A DNA stretch of 56,362 bases from Chloroflexota bacterium. GTDB taxonomy: Bacteria; Chloroflexota; UBA11872. Positions 24,897 through 33,410 of this stretch are shown one piece after another. Under the pieces are notes generated by a model. That model did no database searches and was not told where the DNA came from. It worked only from the letters and a program-made list of their open reading frames with translations. The stretch spans positions 1 to 56,362 of the forward strand of contig JAJECS010000014.1 in the NCBI GenBank assembly GCA_022821905.1. The letters run 5' to 3'. Position 1 is the stretch's first letter. Each line of letters begins with the position of its first letter. Position numbers and translations under genes: made by a program.

Positions 24897-25784
24897 TTGA
24901 ACGCCCCGGAAAATCTGCTCGCGATTCATCTGCGCCGCGCCGGTCAGTGGGCCTTCGCGGCGGCGGTGCTCACCATCGGCCTCATCACCTACGGCGCGTG
25001 GGTGCGCGTGTCCGGGGCCGGCCTGGGCTGTCCCGACTGGCCGCTGTGCGAGGGCGTCATCGTTCCCGAGCTCGAGGGCGCCACCGCCATCGAGTTCGGG
25101 CACCGCGTCTACGCGGGCGTCACCATGCTGGCTACCGCGGTGGCTGCGTGGTACGCCTTCCGGGCGCGGGCCGCCGACCCCCGAACCAACCGCGTGCTCC
25201 TGTGGGCGCTGGCGGCCATCGTCGCCCAAGCCGGGCTGGGTGGCGCCACGGTGCTCACCGAGCTGCACGGCATGGTCCGGCTGGCCCATCTCACCTTCTC
25301 GCTGCTCACGCTGGCTCTGCTGACCATCGGTGCGCTGCAAGCGCTGGGTTGGACCCGCGGGGCGATTCCGGGCGTACGGCGCACGCGGGCGCTGCTTGTG
25401 GCGACCGCCTTCGTGGTGCTGGTCGGAGGCTCGATCGTGGGCACCAACTCCAGCGCCGGCTGCCCCACCCTGCCGTTCTGCGACGGCAGCGTGGGCGCGG
25501 AGAACCTGACCCTGCACATGCTGCATCGCGGCGCCGCCTCGGCGCTGGTGCTCACGTTCTTCTTTACCGCCTGGCAGGTCTGGCGGAAAGGGGGAATTGG
25601 CCTTGCTTTCAACTTGAGCCTGGCCGCGGGCCTCGTGTCGTCCGCGCAATTCGCCGTCGGCGTGACTTCAATGGTCATCGGCTTGCGGCCGGAACTGCGC
25701 GTGCTTCATCTTGCGCTCGCCACCCTGCTCTGGTGGGTGGTGGTGATCCATTTCAGTCTGGCGTTGCAACCCCAGGCTGATTGA
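24897..25784 (+). CDS. ctaA: Heme A synthase (CtaA/COX15)
   Basis: Membrane enzyme converting haem O to haem A for aa3-type oxidases. About 295 residues with eight predicted transmembrane helices. The ligand histidines are visible in EFGHRVYAG, TELHGMVRLAHL and LHMLHRGAA, and LRVLHLALA. Cysteine pairs CPDWPLC and CPTLPFC match the disulphide loops of CtaA. No ATG lies before the conserved GQWAFAAAVLTIG; TTG 24897 is the best start, although it has no clear ribosome binding site. The ctaB ATG overlaps the stop (TGATG), so the two are coupled. The presence of both genes implies an aa3-type terminal oxidase encoded elsewhere. Confidence 0.92.
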   Translation: MNAPENLLAIHLRRAGQWAFAAAVLTIGLITYGAWVRVSGAGLGCPDWPLCEGVIVPELEGATAIEFGHRVYAGVTMLATAVAAWYAFRARAADPRTNRVLLWALAAIVAQAGLGGATVLTELHGMVRLAHLTFSLLTLALLTIGALQALGWTRGAIPGVRRTRALLVATAFVVLVGGSIVGTNSSAGCPTLPFCDGSVGAENLTLHMLHRGAASALVLTFFFTAWQVWRKGGIGLAFNLSLAAGLVSSAQFAVGVTSMVIGLRPELRVLHLALATLLWWVVVIHFSLALQPQAD

Positions 25785-26656
25785 TGCCCGCCCTGCTTCG
25801 TCACCTCTTCCAGCTCGCCAAGCCCCGCATCATCCTGCTGCTGGTCTTCATCGCCGCCGCTGGAGCTTGGAAGGCCGCCGCCGGTCAGCCCGATCTCACG
25901 GTGCTGCTGGCCGTCGTGTTCGCCGGCGCGTTGGCGGCTGCGGGGGCCAACGTCATCAACCAGGGCCTGGAGCCCGACATCGACGCCCGGATGCGCCGCA
26001 CTCGCGATCGCGCGGTGGCTTCGCGTCGAGTCGGCCCGGCCGCCGCGGTCATTGCCGGCCTGGCGCTGGTGGCGATCGCCGTCGTCGCCCTCGCGATCAC
26101 CACCAATCTCCTCGCCGCACTGCTCACGCTCGCGGCGGCCGCGGTTTACGTGCTCGTTTACACCGTCCTGCTCAAGCGCCGCTCGTGGAACAACATCGTG
26201 ATCGGCGGCGCCGCCGGTGCGTTTCCGCCGCTGATAGGGGCGGCTGCCGTCTTGGGCCACGTCGACGCTCTGGGTCTCTACATGTTCGCCTTCGTGTTCT
26301 TCTGGACGCCGCCGCACTTCTGGACGCTGTCGCTGGTGCTGCGCAATGACTACGCGGCGGCCAAGATTCCGATGCTGGGGGCCGTCGCCAGCCCGCGCGA
26401 CACCGCCGTGCAGATCATGCTGTACATCCTCTTGCTCACCGCGCTCGCATGGCTGCCGCTGGCCGCCGGCTACGGCGGACTGACGTTTGCTCTGGCGGCG
26501 ACGCTGCTCGGCGCCTACTGGCTGTTCGCGTCCTGGCCCCTGCGAAACGGCGCCGGCTCCAAGCAGGCGTTGGACGCCTACAAGTTTTCCCTGATCTACC
26601 TCGCGCTGGTGTTCCTGGTCCTGGCCGTGGAGCCGATGCTGCCCTGGTATGGCTAG
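25784..26656 (+). CDS. ctaB: Protoheme IX farnesyltransferase (heme O synthase)
   Basis: UbiA-family prenyltransferase that adds farnesyl to haem B, supplying haem O to CtaA. The 290-residue protein has about eight membrane helices and starts with FQLAKPRIILLLVF. The Asp-rich motif is NQGLEPDIDARMRRTRDRA; the second loop has VYTVLLKRRSWNNIVIGG and GAFPPLIGA. Start ATG 25784 overlaps the ctaA stop. The coupled order ctaA-ctaB gives both steps of haem A synthesis from one message. Confidence 0.94.
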   Translation: MPALLRHLFQLAKPRIILLLVFIAAAGAWKAAAGQPDLTVLLAVVFAGALAAAGANVINQGLEPDIDARMRRTRDRAVASRRVGPAAAVIAGLALVAIAVVALAITTNLLAALLTLAAAAVYVLVYTVLLKRRSWNNIVIGGAAGAFPPLIGAAAVLGHVDALGLYMFAFVFFWTPPHFWTLSLVLRNDYAAAKIPMLGAVASPRDTAVQIMLYILLLTALAWLPLAAGYGGLTFALAATLLGAYWLFASWPLRNGAGSKQALDAYKFSLIYLALVFLVLAVEPMLPWYG

Positions 26657-26719
26657 GCCAACGTCAGCATCGAGCGAACGTGCGGACATCCTCGTCCCAG
26701 GTTCTGGCTGATCGCCGGG

Positions 26720-27892
26720 TCACCCCTTCGACCTCGTCGCAAACTTGAGCGTCGCGACAATGGGAAGCGCCGCCAGGACCACGACGGCCGCCGTGTAGAA
26801 CGGCAGGTCGACCAGGTTCTCGAACACTCCGGCCAGGCGTCCGCTGCCTGCCGCGCCGATGGCCACCCCCAGCGAATACACCGCGTAGAACACCCCGAAG
26901 ACCCTCCCGCGACGCGCGGCGCCGGTGGCTTCGGTGACCAGGGCCGTGGCCGCCGGAAACACCAGCCCATAACCAAGGCCGAAGACGGCCATGCCGATCA
27001 CAATTCCGCCGTAGCCGGCCGAAAGTCCGACGATCGCTAGTCCGGCGGCAACGCCGAAGAGCCCAACGACCAGCGGGATGAAGCGTCCAATGCGATCGCT
27101 GGCGCCGCCGATGGGACTTGCCATCACGAGCATCGACACCAGCGCATAAACGGCAAAGCTGACGCCGGATCGCGCGGCTGACTCCCCCTGGTTTTCCAGC
27201 ACGAGCGGGAGGTGGGTCACAAGGACGCCGACGCCGATGGTGATGGCGAACTGCGCGGCATAGGCCGACCACAGCAGGCGGCTGCGCCACAGCGCGGGAA
27301 GCGGCTCGGCGTTGCCGGCAATCGTGCGCAAATCCGTCGGACGCCATGTCTCGCGCGTGGTCGTGGCGAAGATGATGAGCGTGGCGAACATGAAGGCGGC
27401 GTCGGCCAGGAAGACGGCATCGGCGCTCCACGCGTCGCGGAGCAGCCCGGCCAACGGCGGCCCGATCATGGCCGGCACCGCGATCAGGGCCCCCGCAAGG
27501 GCCATGGCCCGACCGCGCTGCTCGGTCGCGGCGCGGTCGCCGATGATGGCGAAAGCTCCCGGGGTGAGCGCGGCGGCGCCGATACCGTGGATGGCGCGCG
27601 CGGCCAGCAGTTGCTCCGGCGTGCGGACGAATGCATAGCTCAGCACGGCCAGCGCCGTGATTCCCAAGCCGAGAAGCACGGGAAGTCGACGGCCCCAGCG
27701 GTCGAGGACGAATCCCGCGCCCAGGTTGCCGAAGAGGTTGGTGATCGAGTACGCCGCGACGATGACGCCAACCAGGGTGGCCGACGCTCCGAGATCCCGC
27801 GCATGCGGCGCCATGATCGGGAACTGCACGAAGAGATCGAAGAAGGCCGCGAGCACCACCATCCGCGCGGCCCACGTAGCGAAGCGCGTCAC
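26720..27892 (-). CDS. Major facilitator superfamily transporter
   Basis: A 12-helix MFS permease of about 390 residues. The loop between helices 2 and 3 carries the MFS motif as GAGFVLDRWGRRLPV, and a second copy after helix 8 reads GGASDRIGRFIPLV. Helix 5 has GPPLAGLL, resembling drug-proton antiporters. The start is uncertain: GTG 27892 (VTRFATWAARMVVLAAFF) or GTG 27931. It is transcribed alone, convergent with ctaB and divergent from the next ABC gene. Substrate unknown. Confidence 0.88.
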   Translation of the reverse strand: MTRFATWAARMVVLAAFFDLFVQFPIMAPHARDLGASATLVGVIVAAYSITNLFGNLGAGFVLDRWGRRLPVLLGLGITALAVLSYAFVRTPEQLLAARAIHGIGAAALTPGAFAIIGDRAATEQRGRAMALAGALIAVPAMIGPPLAGLLRDAWSADAVFLADAAFMFATLIIFATTTRETWRPTDLRTIAGNAEPLPALWRSRLLWSAYAAQFAITIGVGVLVTHLPLVLENQGESAARSGVSFAVYALVSMLVMASPIGGASDRIGRFIPLVVGLFGVAAGLAIVGLSAGYGGIVIGMAVFGLGYGLVFPAATALVTEATGAARRGRVFGVFYAVYSLGVAIGAAGSGRLAGVFENLVDLPFYTAAVVVLAALPIVATLKFATRSKG

Positions 27893-28092
27893 GCCTTCAG
27901 CGCCGTCGTTCCCAGAGCTCGAACGTGCCACGGAGCGGATTGTCCGAAACCTCTCGACTAGGTCGCGAGTGCGGCGACCCTGTGCTCCCAGGCCGACCAC
28001 ACTCGCTTCCCGCGAGACGCGGGCTCTGGGCAGGCTCGCCTGCTGAGGTCGATGGCACGGCTCCGCATGGTTCGGCGGCGCGGTTGCGCTGC

Positions 28093-28098
28093 TAGCCT
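28093..28098 (+). promoter_or_regulatory. Possible -10 box (TAGCCT) for the ABC exporter
   Basis: TAGCCT lies 35 bases before ATG 28134 in the gap between the divergent MFS and ABC genes. Weak match and no -35 seen. Confidence 0.25.
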
Positions 28099-28133
28099 CT
28101 AGTCTAGGTCGAATCTCAGGTCCCATCGCCCTC

Positions 28134-29990
28134 ATGGATTTCGCACACGGGCGGTCTTCGCCGCGGGGCTCATTCAGCCCGCGCGAGTTCCTGCGCGCCC
28201 TGGGCGCCACCTTTGCCTACACGCCGCGCGTGATGGCCATGGTGTGGCAGACCAGTCCCGGCCTCACCGCGGGCGTGGCCGCCGTGACCGTGGTGCGCGC
28301 GCTCATCCCCGCAGCGACAATCTGGCTCACGAAGCTGGTGATCGACGCGGTGGTCGAGGCCATTGCCGCCGGCGGGACGGGCGACTCGGTCAACCGCGTG
28401 GTCACGCTGGTGGTGCTGCAACTGGCCCTGTCTCTGGTCGGCACGGCGCTCGACCACGGCGGCAACGCCCTGCGAGCCATGCTGGGCGACCGCTTCTCGA
28501 ACCGGATCAACATCATGATCCTGGAGAAGGCCGAGACCCTGGACCTGGCCTACTTCGAGGACTCGACCTTCTACGACATGCTGGAGCGTGCCCGCCGCGA
28601 GGCCAACATGCGCCCGACCGGGCTGGTCTCCAACGTCTTTTCGCTGGCCGGCAGCTTCATCCAGCTGGTGTCGGTGGCGGCGCTGCTGGCGGCGCTGGCG
28701 TGGTGGATTCTGCTGGTGGTGGCGGTCACCTCGATCCCCTACCTGGCCTCGGACATGTGGTTCGCCCGCGCGCGCTATCGCATGAACTGGCGGCGCGCGC
28801 CCGAGGCCCGCCGACTCTGGTACCTGGGCTACGTGATGACGTCGGACGAGACAGTCAAGGAGGTGCGGCTCTTTGACCTCGGCGGCCATCTGCTGGAGCA
28901 GTACCGCCGCACCTTCGCCCGCTTCTACCGCGAGAACCGCAAGCTCACCCTCTCGCGTGAGAGCGTCACCTTCGCGCTGGGCATCGTGTCGGCGGGCACG
29001 GCGTCGGGGCTCTACATCTTCGTCGCGCTGGCCACCATCGCGGGCCGTCTGACGCTGGGCGACCTCACGCTCTACCACCAGGCCCTGGTGCAGACCCAGG
29101 ACCGGCTGCGACAGATCTTCGGCGGCGTGAACTCGATGTACGAGGCCAACCTGTTTCTCACCAACCTGTTCGATTTCCTGGCCTTCGAGCCGACCATCCG
29201 CCCCGATCCGGGGCAACGACCGGTGCCGCGACCGATCCGCGAGGGGATGGCCTTTCAAGACGTGCACTTCAGCTATCCCGGTGTGCGCGAGCCGGTGCTG
29301 CGCGGCATTGATCTCAAGATCGATCGCGGCGAAACCATAGCCCTGGTGGGCGCCAACGGCGCGGGCAAGACCACCATCGTCAAGCTCCTCACCCGCCTCT
29401 ACGATCCATCCCACGGTCGTGTCACGCTGGATGGCGTCGACCTGCGCGAGTACGACGTCGCCAGCGTGCGAAGCCAGATCGGCGTGACGTTCCAGGACTT
29501 CGTGCAGTTTCACGCCACGGCCAACGACAACATCGGCTACGGCAACCTGCCGCTCAAGGACGTGCGTTCGCTGGTGGAATCGGCGGCGCAACGCAGCGGC
29601 GCGGCTGAGTCCATCGAGGGACTCCCCGACACCTACGACACGACGCTCGGGCGCTGGTGGGGCGACGGGACCGAGCTCTCCGGCGGCGAGTGGCAGAAGA
29701 TCGCGCTGGCCCGCGGCTACATGCGCGACGCCCAGCTGCTGATCCTCGACGAGCCCACCGCGTCCATGGACGCTCGCACCGAGTACGAGGTTTTTCAGCG
29801 CTTCAGGGAGTTGACCTCGGACCACATGGCGGTGCTGATCTCGCACCGGTTCTCCACCGTGCGCATGGCCGACCGCATCTACGTCATCGAGGATGGACGG
29901 GTTTCCGAGCACGGCACACATGACGAGCTGCTGGCCCGCGGCGGCACCTACGCCACCTGGTTCGGCATGCAGGCGTCGGCCTATCGCTAG
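28134..29990 (+). CDS. ABC exporter (permease-ATPase fusion), single gene
   Basis: A 618-residue ABC exporter subunit. The membrane domain covers about residues 25-340 and is preceded by a 25-residue cytoplasmic stretch. The ATPase has Walker A GANGAGKTT, signature LSGGEWQK, Walker B LLILDEPTASMD and LISHRFSTVR. The E-W after LSGG, and LGRWWGDGTELSGG before it, place it in the subgroup that includes NisT/LagD-like and lipid-linked exporters without a peptidase domain. It would work as a homodimer. No adjacent peptide precursor was found. Confidence 0.88.
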   Translation: MDFAHGRSSPRGSFSPREFLRALGATFAYTPRVMAMVWQTSPGLTAGVAAVTVVRALIPAATIWLTKLVIDAVVEAIAAGGTGDSVNRVVTLVVLQLALSLVGTALDHGGNALRAMLGDRFSNRINIMILEKAETLDLAYFEDSTFYDMLERARREANMRPTGLVSNVFSLAGSFIQLVSVAALLAALAWWILLVVAVTSIPYLASDMWFARARYRMNWRRAPEARRLWYLGYVMTSDETVKEVRLFDLGGHLLEQYRRTFARFYRENRKLTLSRESVTFALGIVSAGTASGLYIFVALATIAGRLTLGDLTLYHQALVQTQDRLRQIFGGVNSMYEANLFLTNLFDFLAFEPTIRPDPGQRPVPRPIREGMAFQDVHFSYPGVREPVLRGIDLKIDRGETIALVGANGAGKTTIVKLLTRLYDPSHGRVTLDGVDLREYDVASVRSQIGVTFQDFVQFHATANDNIGYGNLPLKDVRSLVESAAQRSGAAESIEGLPDTYDTTLGRWWGDGTELSGGEWQKIALARGYMRDAQLLILDEPTASMDARTEYEVFQRFRELTSDHMAVLISHRFSTVRMADRIYVIEDGRVSEHGTHDELLARGGTYATWFGMQASAYR

Positions 29991-30061
29991 CCGGCCGGTA
30001 ACGTACGGAACCGCCGATGATGACTCTCCTTCCCCGTGGAAGGAAGCCATCGCGTAACCCC

Positions 30062-30197
30062 TCCGTCATTCCGGCGAAGAGCCTGTCCCGTACTTGATAC
30101 GGGGCCGGAATCCAGTCCGGACAGTGCGGACGGCGCGCTGGAGGCTTGGCGTCGGGCGGGTCGCAGACCCGCCCCTACCGGACTTTGCAAAGGTCTC
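30062..30197. repeat. Composite intergenic repeat (REP-like hairpins plus IS-terminus motif)
   Basis: CGTCATTCCGGC...GCCGGAATCCAG (30062-30113) encloses an inner CCCGTA/TACGGG pair. It is followed by a perfect 9-bp hairpin GGGCGGGTC-GCA-GACCCGCCC (30154-30174) and then CAAAGGTCTC (30188-30197), the IS terminus in reverse. The order mirrors the element at 16358-16502. The 29991-30260 gap holds no gene. Confidence 0.65.
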
Positions 30198-30224
30198 CGC
30201 GTTGTGGGCGGGGGCGGCGACCCG

Positions 30225-30230
30225 TACGAT
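30225..30230 (+). promoter_or_regulatory. Probable -10 box (TACGAT) for the peroxiredoxin
   Basis: TACGAT lies 30 bases before ATG 30261, with GTGGGAG as the ribosome binding site between them. Confidence 0.35.
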
Positions 30231-30260
30231 CGCGGCAGCTACTTCCGTGGGAGACGTGTG

Positions 30261-30728
30261 ATGTCTGAAACAGCGACGTTGAAGGTGGGCGACCAGGCCC
30301 CGGACTTCGAGCTTCCGACGGCCCCAAGAGACGGTGAGCCGTTCAAGCTGAGCGACCATCGCGGGTCGACGGTGGTCATCAACTTCGTACCGGCGGCATT
30401 CTCGCCGGTCTGCAGCGACCAGCTGCCGATCATCCAGGAGAAGCTGGACGGGCTCGAGGGAACGGTGACGGTCGCAATCTCCACGGATAACACCTGGACC
30501 TTGAAGGCCTGGGCCGAGCAGTCGGGCGTGAGCTATCCGGTGCTGAGCGACTTCAATCCTCTCGGGGCGACGGCCAGCGCCTACGGGGTGCTGATCGAAG
30601 ACATGAACATCGCGAACCGCGTGGTCGTGGTGGTCGACGGGGACGGCAAGGTCGCGCACATCCAAACTGCTCCCGAAGTGGCGGAGCTGCCCGACTACGA
30701 CCCCGTGATGGCGTGCCTATCGGGCTGA
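30261..30728 (+). CDS. AhpE-like peroxiredoxin
   Basis: Thiol peroxidase reducing H2O2 and organic peroxides. The 155-residue protein has the AhpC/TSA thioredoxin fold. The active site P44-x3-S48-x2-C51 is in VPAAFSPVCSDQL, with C51 the peroxidatic cysteine; the variant 'F-S-P-V-C' is typical of the AhpE group. The only other cysteine is close to the C-terminus (MACLSG). Whether it resolves the sulphenate or an external thiol does so cannot be told. GGGAG precedes the ATG. A strong hairpin follows the stop, so it is probably a single-gene transcript. Confidence 0.9.
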   Translation: MSETATLKVGDQAPDFELPTAPRDGEPFKLSDHRGSTVVINFVPAAFSPVCSDQLPIIQEKLDGLEGTVTVAISTDNTWTLKAWAEQSGVSYPVLSDFNPLGATASAYGVLIEDMNIANRVVVVVDGDGKVAHIQTAPEVAELPDYDPVMACLSG

Positions 30729-30813
30729 GGTCCGGGGACGTGAATCAGGCCGTGTCGTAGGCCCTGCACCGGGCGGACGCAAGGCGAAGTGGGTCGCTTG
30801 GCAGCAATGAAGC

Positions 30814-30837
30814 AGAGGCCACCCGGAGGTGGCCTCT
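30814..30837 (+). terminator. Hairpin terminator after the peroxiredoxin gene
   Basis: AGAGGCCACC-CGGA-GGTGGCCTCT is a perfect 10-bp stem with a tetraloop, followed by TCC rather than a long T-run. It lies about 85 bases after the stop codon in an otherwise empty 258-base gap. Confidence 0.55.
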
Positions 30838-30986
30838 TCCCAGCCGCCGAAGCAACTGGGGGAATTACCCACACTGTCTGACCGTCTTCGTAGGCTTGTC
30901 AAGAACTCGTCAGGGGCGTCGTCCACGACAGCCCTCCCAGTGCGTCACAATCGGGCCAGCAAGTCCTTGCGAAACGGAGTGCGCTC

Positions 30987-31742
30987 GTGAATCTGCCGAA
31001 TCCAGTCTTGGCCAAGCTGCGCCAGGGCGAAGTGTCCATAGGCTCGTGGCTCAACCTGGCATCGCCCCTCGCCGCCGAGGTGATGGCGGTGGGCGGCTGC
31101 GAGTGGCTGGTGATCGACGCCGAGCACGCGCCCTGGGACCTGGGGATGATCACGGAAGGGCTCCGGGCCATTGAGTCGCAGGGGTGCGTGCCGCTGGTGC
31201 GGCCCTGGACCAACGATCCGGCGTGCTTCGGACAGATTCTGGACGCCGGCGCCATGGGGCTGGTGGTTCCGCACGTGAGCACGGTCGAGCAGGCCGAGGC
31301 CATTGCCGAAGCCGTGCGCTACCCGCCCCGCGGGCACCGCTCGTCCGGCACGTCGCGCGCCACCATCGACCGCGGCTGGACCGCGCAGGCCAACGACAAC
31401 CTCATCATCTGCCCGCAGATCGAGGACCTGGAGGGCGTGGCCAACACCCAGGCGATCATGGAGGTCGACGGCATGGACGTGGCCTACATCGGGCCGTCCG
31501 ACCTGGCGCTTTCCATGGGACTCACCAGCGCCGACATGTTCACCAACGCCGATCACTCGGCCGCCATCGCCGGGGTCCTGGCGGGCGCGCAGGCCGCGGG
31601 CAAGCCGGCGGGCTTGCCCGCGCCGAACGTGGAGCGAGCCCGGGAGTTGATCGACCAGGGCTTCACGATGATCGATTACTCAAGCGACTACCGTATTTTG
31701 CAGGCCGCGCTGGTTGAGCAACTGGCCGCGGTGCAGGCTTAG
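30987..31742 (+). CDS. HpcH/HpaI-family aldolase
   Basis: A 251-residue metal-dependent class II aldolase of the 4-hydroxy-2-oxo-heptanedioate type, which cleaves 2-keto-4-hydroxy acids to pyruvate and an aldehyde. The TIM-barrel features are visible: IGSWLNLASPLAAEVMA, the general-base region WLVIDAEHAP, VRPWTNDPACFGQILDAGAMG, ICPQIED (metal-binding Glu) and YIGPSDLALSMG (metal-binding Asp). GTG 30987 is the only reasonable start. The dehydrogenase gene starts at its last stop base, so an aldol product is probably oxidised or reduced by the partner enzyme. True substrate unknown. Confidence 0.88.
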   Translation: MNLPNPVLAKLRQGEVSIGSWLNLASPLAAEVMAVGGCEWLVIDAEHAPWDLGMITEGLRAIESQGCVPLVRPWTNDPACFGQILDAGAMGLVVPHVSTVEQAEAIAEAVRYPPRGHRSSGTSRATIDRGWTAQANDNLIICPQIEDLEGVANTQAIMEVDGMDVAYIGPSDLALSMGLTSADMFTNADHSAAIAGVLAGAQAAGKPAGLPAPNVERARELIDQGFTMIDYSSDYRILQAALVEQLAAVQA

Positions 31743-32782
31743 TGGGCGCGGAGAGCGACGTGAGCTACCTCACCACCGATAAGGTCGCCGTGATGGGCGC
31801 GGCGGGCGCCGTGGGATCTAATCTCGTTCAAGCCCTGATCTCCACCGGCACGGCCAACACCGTGGCCATGTACGACCCCTACGGACCGGGCCTCGAAGGC
31901 GCGGCGGAGGAGATCTACCACTGCGCCTTTCCCGACGCCCAGGTGACGTGGACGACCGACGCGGGCGAGGCGCTCGACGGAGCGGCCTATGTGCTCAGTT
32001 CCGGCGGGGCGCCGCGTCGCGAGGGCATGACGCGCGAGGACCTGTTGCGCGGCAATGCGGAGATTGCCGCGCAATTGGGGCAGGACATCAGCCAACACGC
32101 CCCCGATGCCAAGCTCGTGGTCATCGTGTTCAATCCGGCGGACGTCACCGGCCTGGTGACGCTCGTGCACTCGGGGCTGCCGCCGCAGCGCGTGACCACG
32201 CTGGCGGCACTGGACAGCACCCGCCTACAAACACGACTGGCGCAGCATTTCGGCGTGGCGCAGCACCGTATCGTCGGCTGCCGCACCTATGGCGGACACG
32301 GCCAGGAGATGGCGCTCTACAAGGGCGCGATTCAGATCGACGGGGTGCCGCTCAACGACATCGTGAACGCCGGATCCCAAGCCAACGGCGTGGGTCTGGA
32401 CGCCGACGGCTGGCAGGAGATCCGCGAGCACGTGCTCGGCGGCGGGGCGCGCGTCATCAAGCTTCGCGGACGCTCATCGTTCCAGTCGCCGGCGCACCTC
32501 ACCGCAATGATGGTGCGGGCGGCCTGCGGCGGCGAGCCGTTCGAGTGGCCCTGCGGCGCCTTCGTCACCGGCGAGCCGTACACCAACGTGATGATGGCCA
32601 TGCCCACCACGCTCGGTCCGGGCGGCGTTGCCTGGCGGTTGCCCGAGGGCGACGCCGATGAACGGGCGGAGCTGGACGCGGCCTACGTGCATTTGCAGCA
32701 CCTGCGCGACGAGACGATCGGCATGGGCCTGATCCCGTCCGTCGCCGATTGGGGCTCGGTGAACCGGCACCTGGCGGGCTGA
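31742..32782 (+). CDS. Malate/lactate dehydrogenase-family protein
   Basis: A 346-residue NAD-dependent 2-hydroxyacid dehydrogenase of the LDH/MDH superfamily. The coenzyme motif is VAVMGAAGAVGSNLVQAL. The substrate loop is RREGMTREDLLRGNA, the conserved Asn is in FNPADVTG, and the catalytic His is in YGGHGQEM. The residue at the specificity position cannot be read with confidence. GTG 31742 shares a base with the aldolase stop (TAGTG), so the pair is coupled; together they suggest a route in which a keto acid from the aldolase is reduced, or the reverse. It is convergent with the selenoprotein gene 7 bases away. Confidence 0.87.
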   Translation: MGAESDVSYLTTDKVAVMGAAGAVGSNLVQALISTGTANTVAMYDPYGPGLEGAAEEIYHCAFPDAQVTWTTDAGEALDGAAYVLSSGGAPRREGMTREDLLRGNAEIAAQLGQDISQHAPDAKLVVIVFNPADVTGLVTLVHSGLPPQRVTTLAALDSTRLQTRLAQHFGVAQHRIVGCRTYGGHGQEMALYKGAIQIDGVPLNDIVNAGSQANGVGLDADGWQEIREHVLGGGARVIKLRGRSSFQSPAHLTAMMVRAACGGEPFEWPCGAFVTGEPYTNVMMAMPTTLGPGGVAWRLPEGDADERAELDAAYVHLQHLRDETIGMGLIPSVADWGSVNRHLAG

Positions 32783-32789
32783 CGCGGGG

Positions 32790-33248
32790 TCAGCCGTAGG
32801 TGCGCATTAGCTCTTCGGGCGTGAGGCGGCCGGCGTTGGTGGCCGAGTAGACGGCCGCCTCGACGCGGCGGTCGGCGTCCAGCACGAAGGCCGTAGCCTG
32901 GAAGGCACGGCGCCGCTCGAAACGGTAGGCGCCCACGGCGTCGAGGGCGTCGGGATAGGCCAACTCGCCCACCAGCGGGAACTCGAGCCCCAGGCGCTCG
33001 GTCAGCGCCGCGATGTCCTCACGCGGGTCGACGGAGAGCCCCACCACGTCCACGCCGATCGCGTTGAGGGTGTCGAGCAACCAGTTGTAGCCGGCCAACT
33101 GCCGGCGACAGTGCGATCACCAGTGGCCGCGGTAGAACAGCAGCGCGGTGCGCCGATCCCCAAGATCGTCGGGCACGCGGAACGGCGTGCCGTCGCCCAG
33201 CACGCCCTCCAGCGCTGGAAACGCATCGCCGAGGTTGAGTCTTGCCAT
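32790..33248 (-). CDS. Selenocysteine-containing peroxiredoxin-like protein (in-frame TGA = Sec44)
   Basis: The frame from ATG 33248 to 32790 encodes 152 residues if one TGA (33119-33117) is read as selenocysteine. The first part starts MARLNLGDAFPALEGVLGDG and reaches LLFYRGHW, then U44-S-H-C47-R-R-Q-L, then a normal thioredoxin-fold remainder (VVGLSVDPRED, EFPLVGELAYPD, ATAFVLDADRRV). Homologous redoxins read F-Y-R-G-x-W-C-P-Y-C-R, so the TGA stands exactly at the first, reactive cysteine of the CxxC. Homology and codon pattern continue without shift on both sides. AAAGGGGAG precedes the ATG. A hairpin right after the TGA fits a bacterial SECIS. The alternative is a Cys-to-stop mutation or base error. 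The partner reductant may be the glutaredoxin-like gene next door. Confidence 0.8.
33086..33119 (-). promoter_or_regulatory. SECIS-like hairpin for selenocysteine insertion
   Basis: In the mRNA, 16 bases after the UGA, a loop AGUUG is closed by a perfect 6-bp stem (GCCGGC on both sides). A lower 3-bp extension (UGU/ACA) follows a C-U mismatch. Bacterial SECIS elements need an apical loop with a G in its first two positions at about 16-37 bases from the UGA, and the E. coli fdhF element has a loop starting AGGU at a very similar distance. The SelB of this organism is not in the window, so binding is inferred. Confidence 0.65.
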
Positions 33249-33410
33249 GTCGATGCTCCCCTTTCGTTCGCGACAGTATGACCGACCGCCGCTCGTGGTG
33301 AGCCAGTCGAACCACGAACGAATTCACCCCCATTACCGCCGGCGGTCGCGATTTGACACAATTGGGAGACGACCTTCCCGGTCCCGCCGGGAGTTTCCTG
33401 GAGACACCCC

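Noticed and set aside
32790..33098. Short redoxin gene starting at TTG 33098 as an independent CDS
   Set aside because: It would lack the first strand, helix and active site of the fold, while the same frame upstream encodes precisely those parts with a strong ribosome binding site. Read-through at TGA explains both halves.
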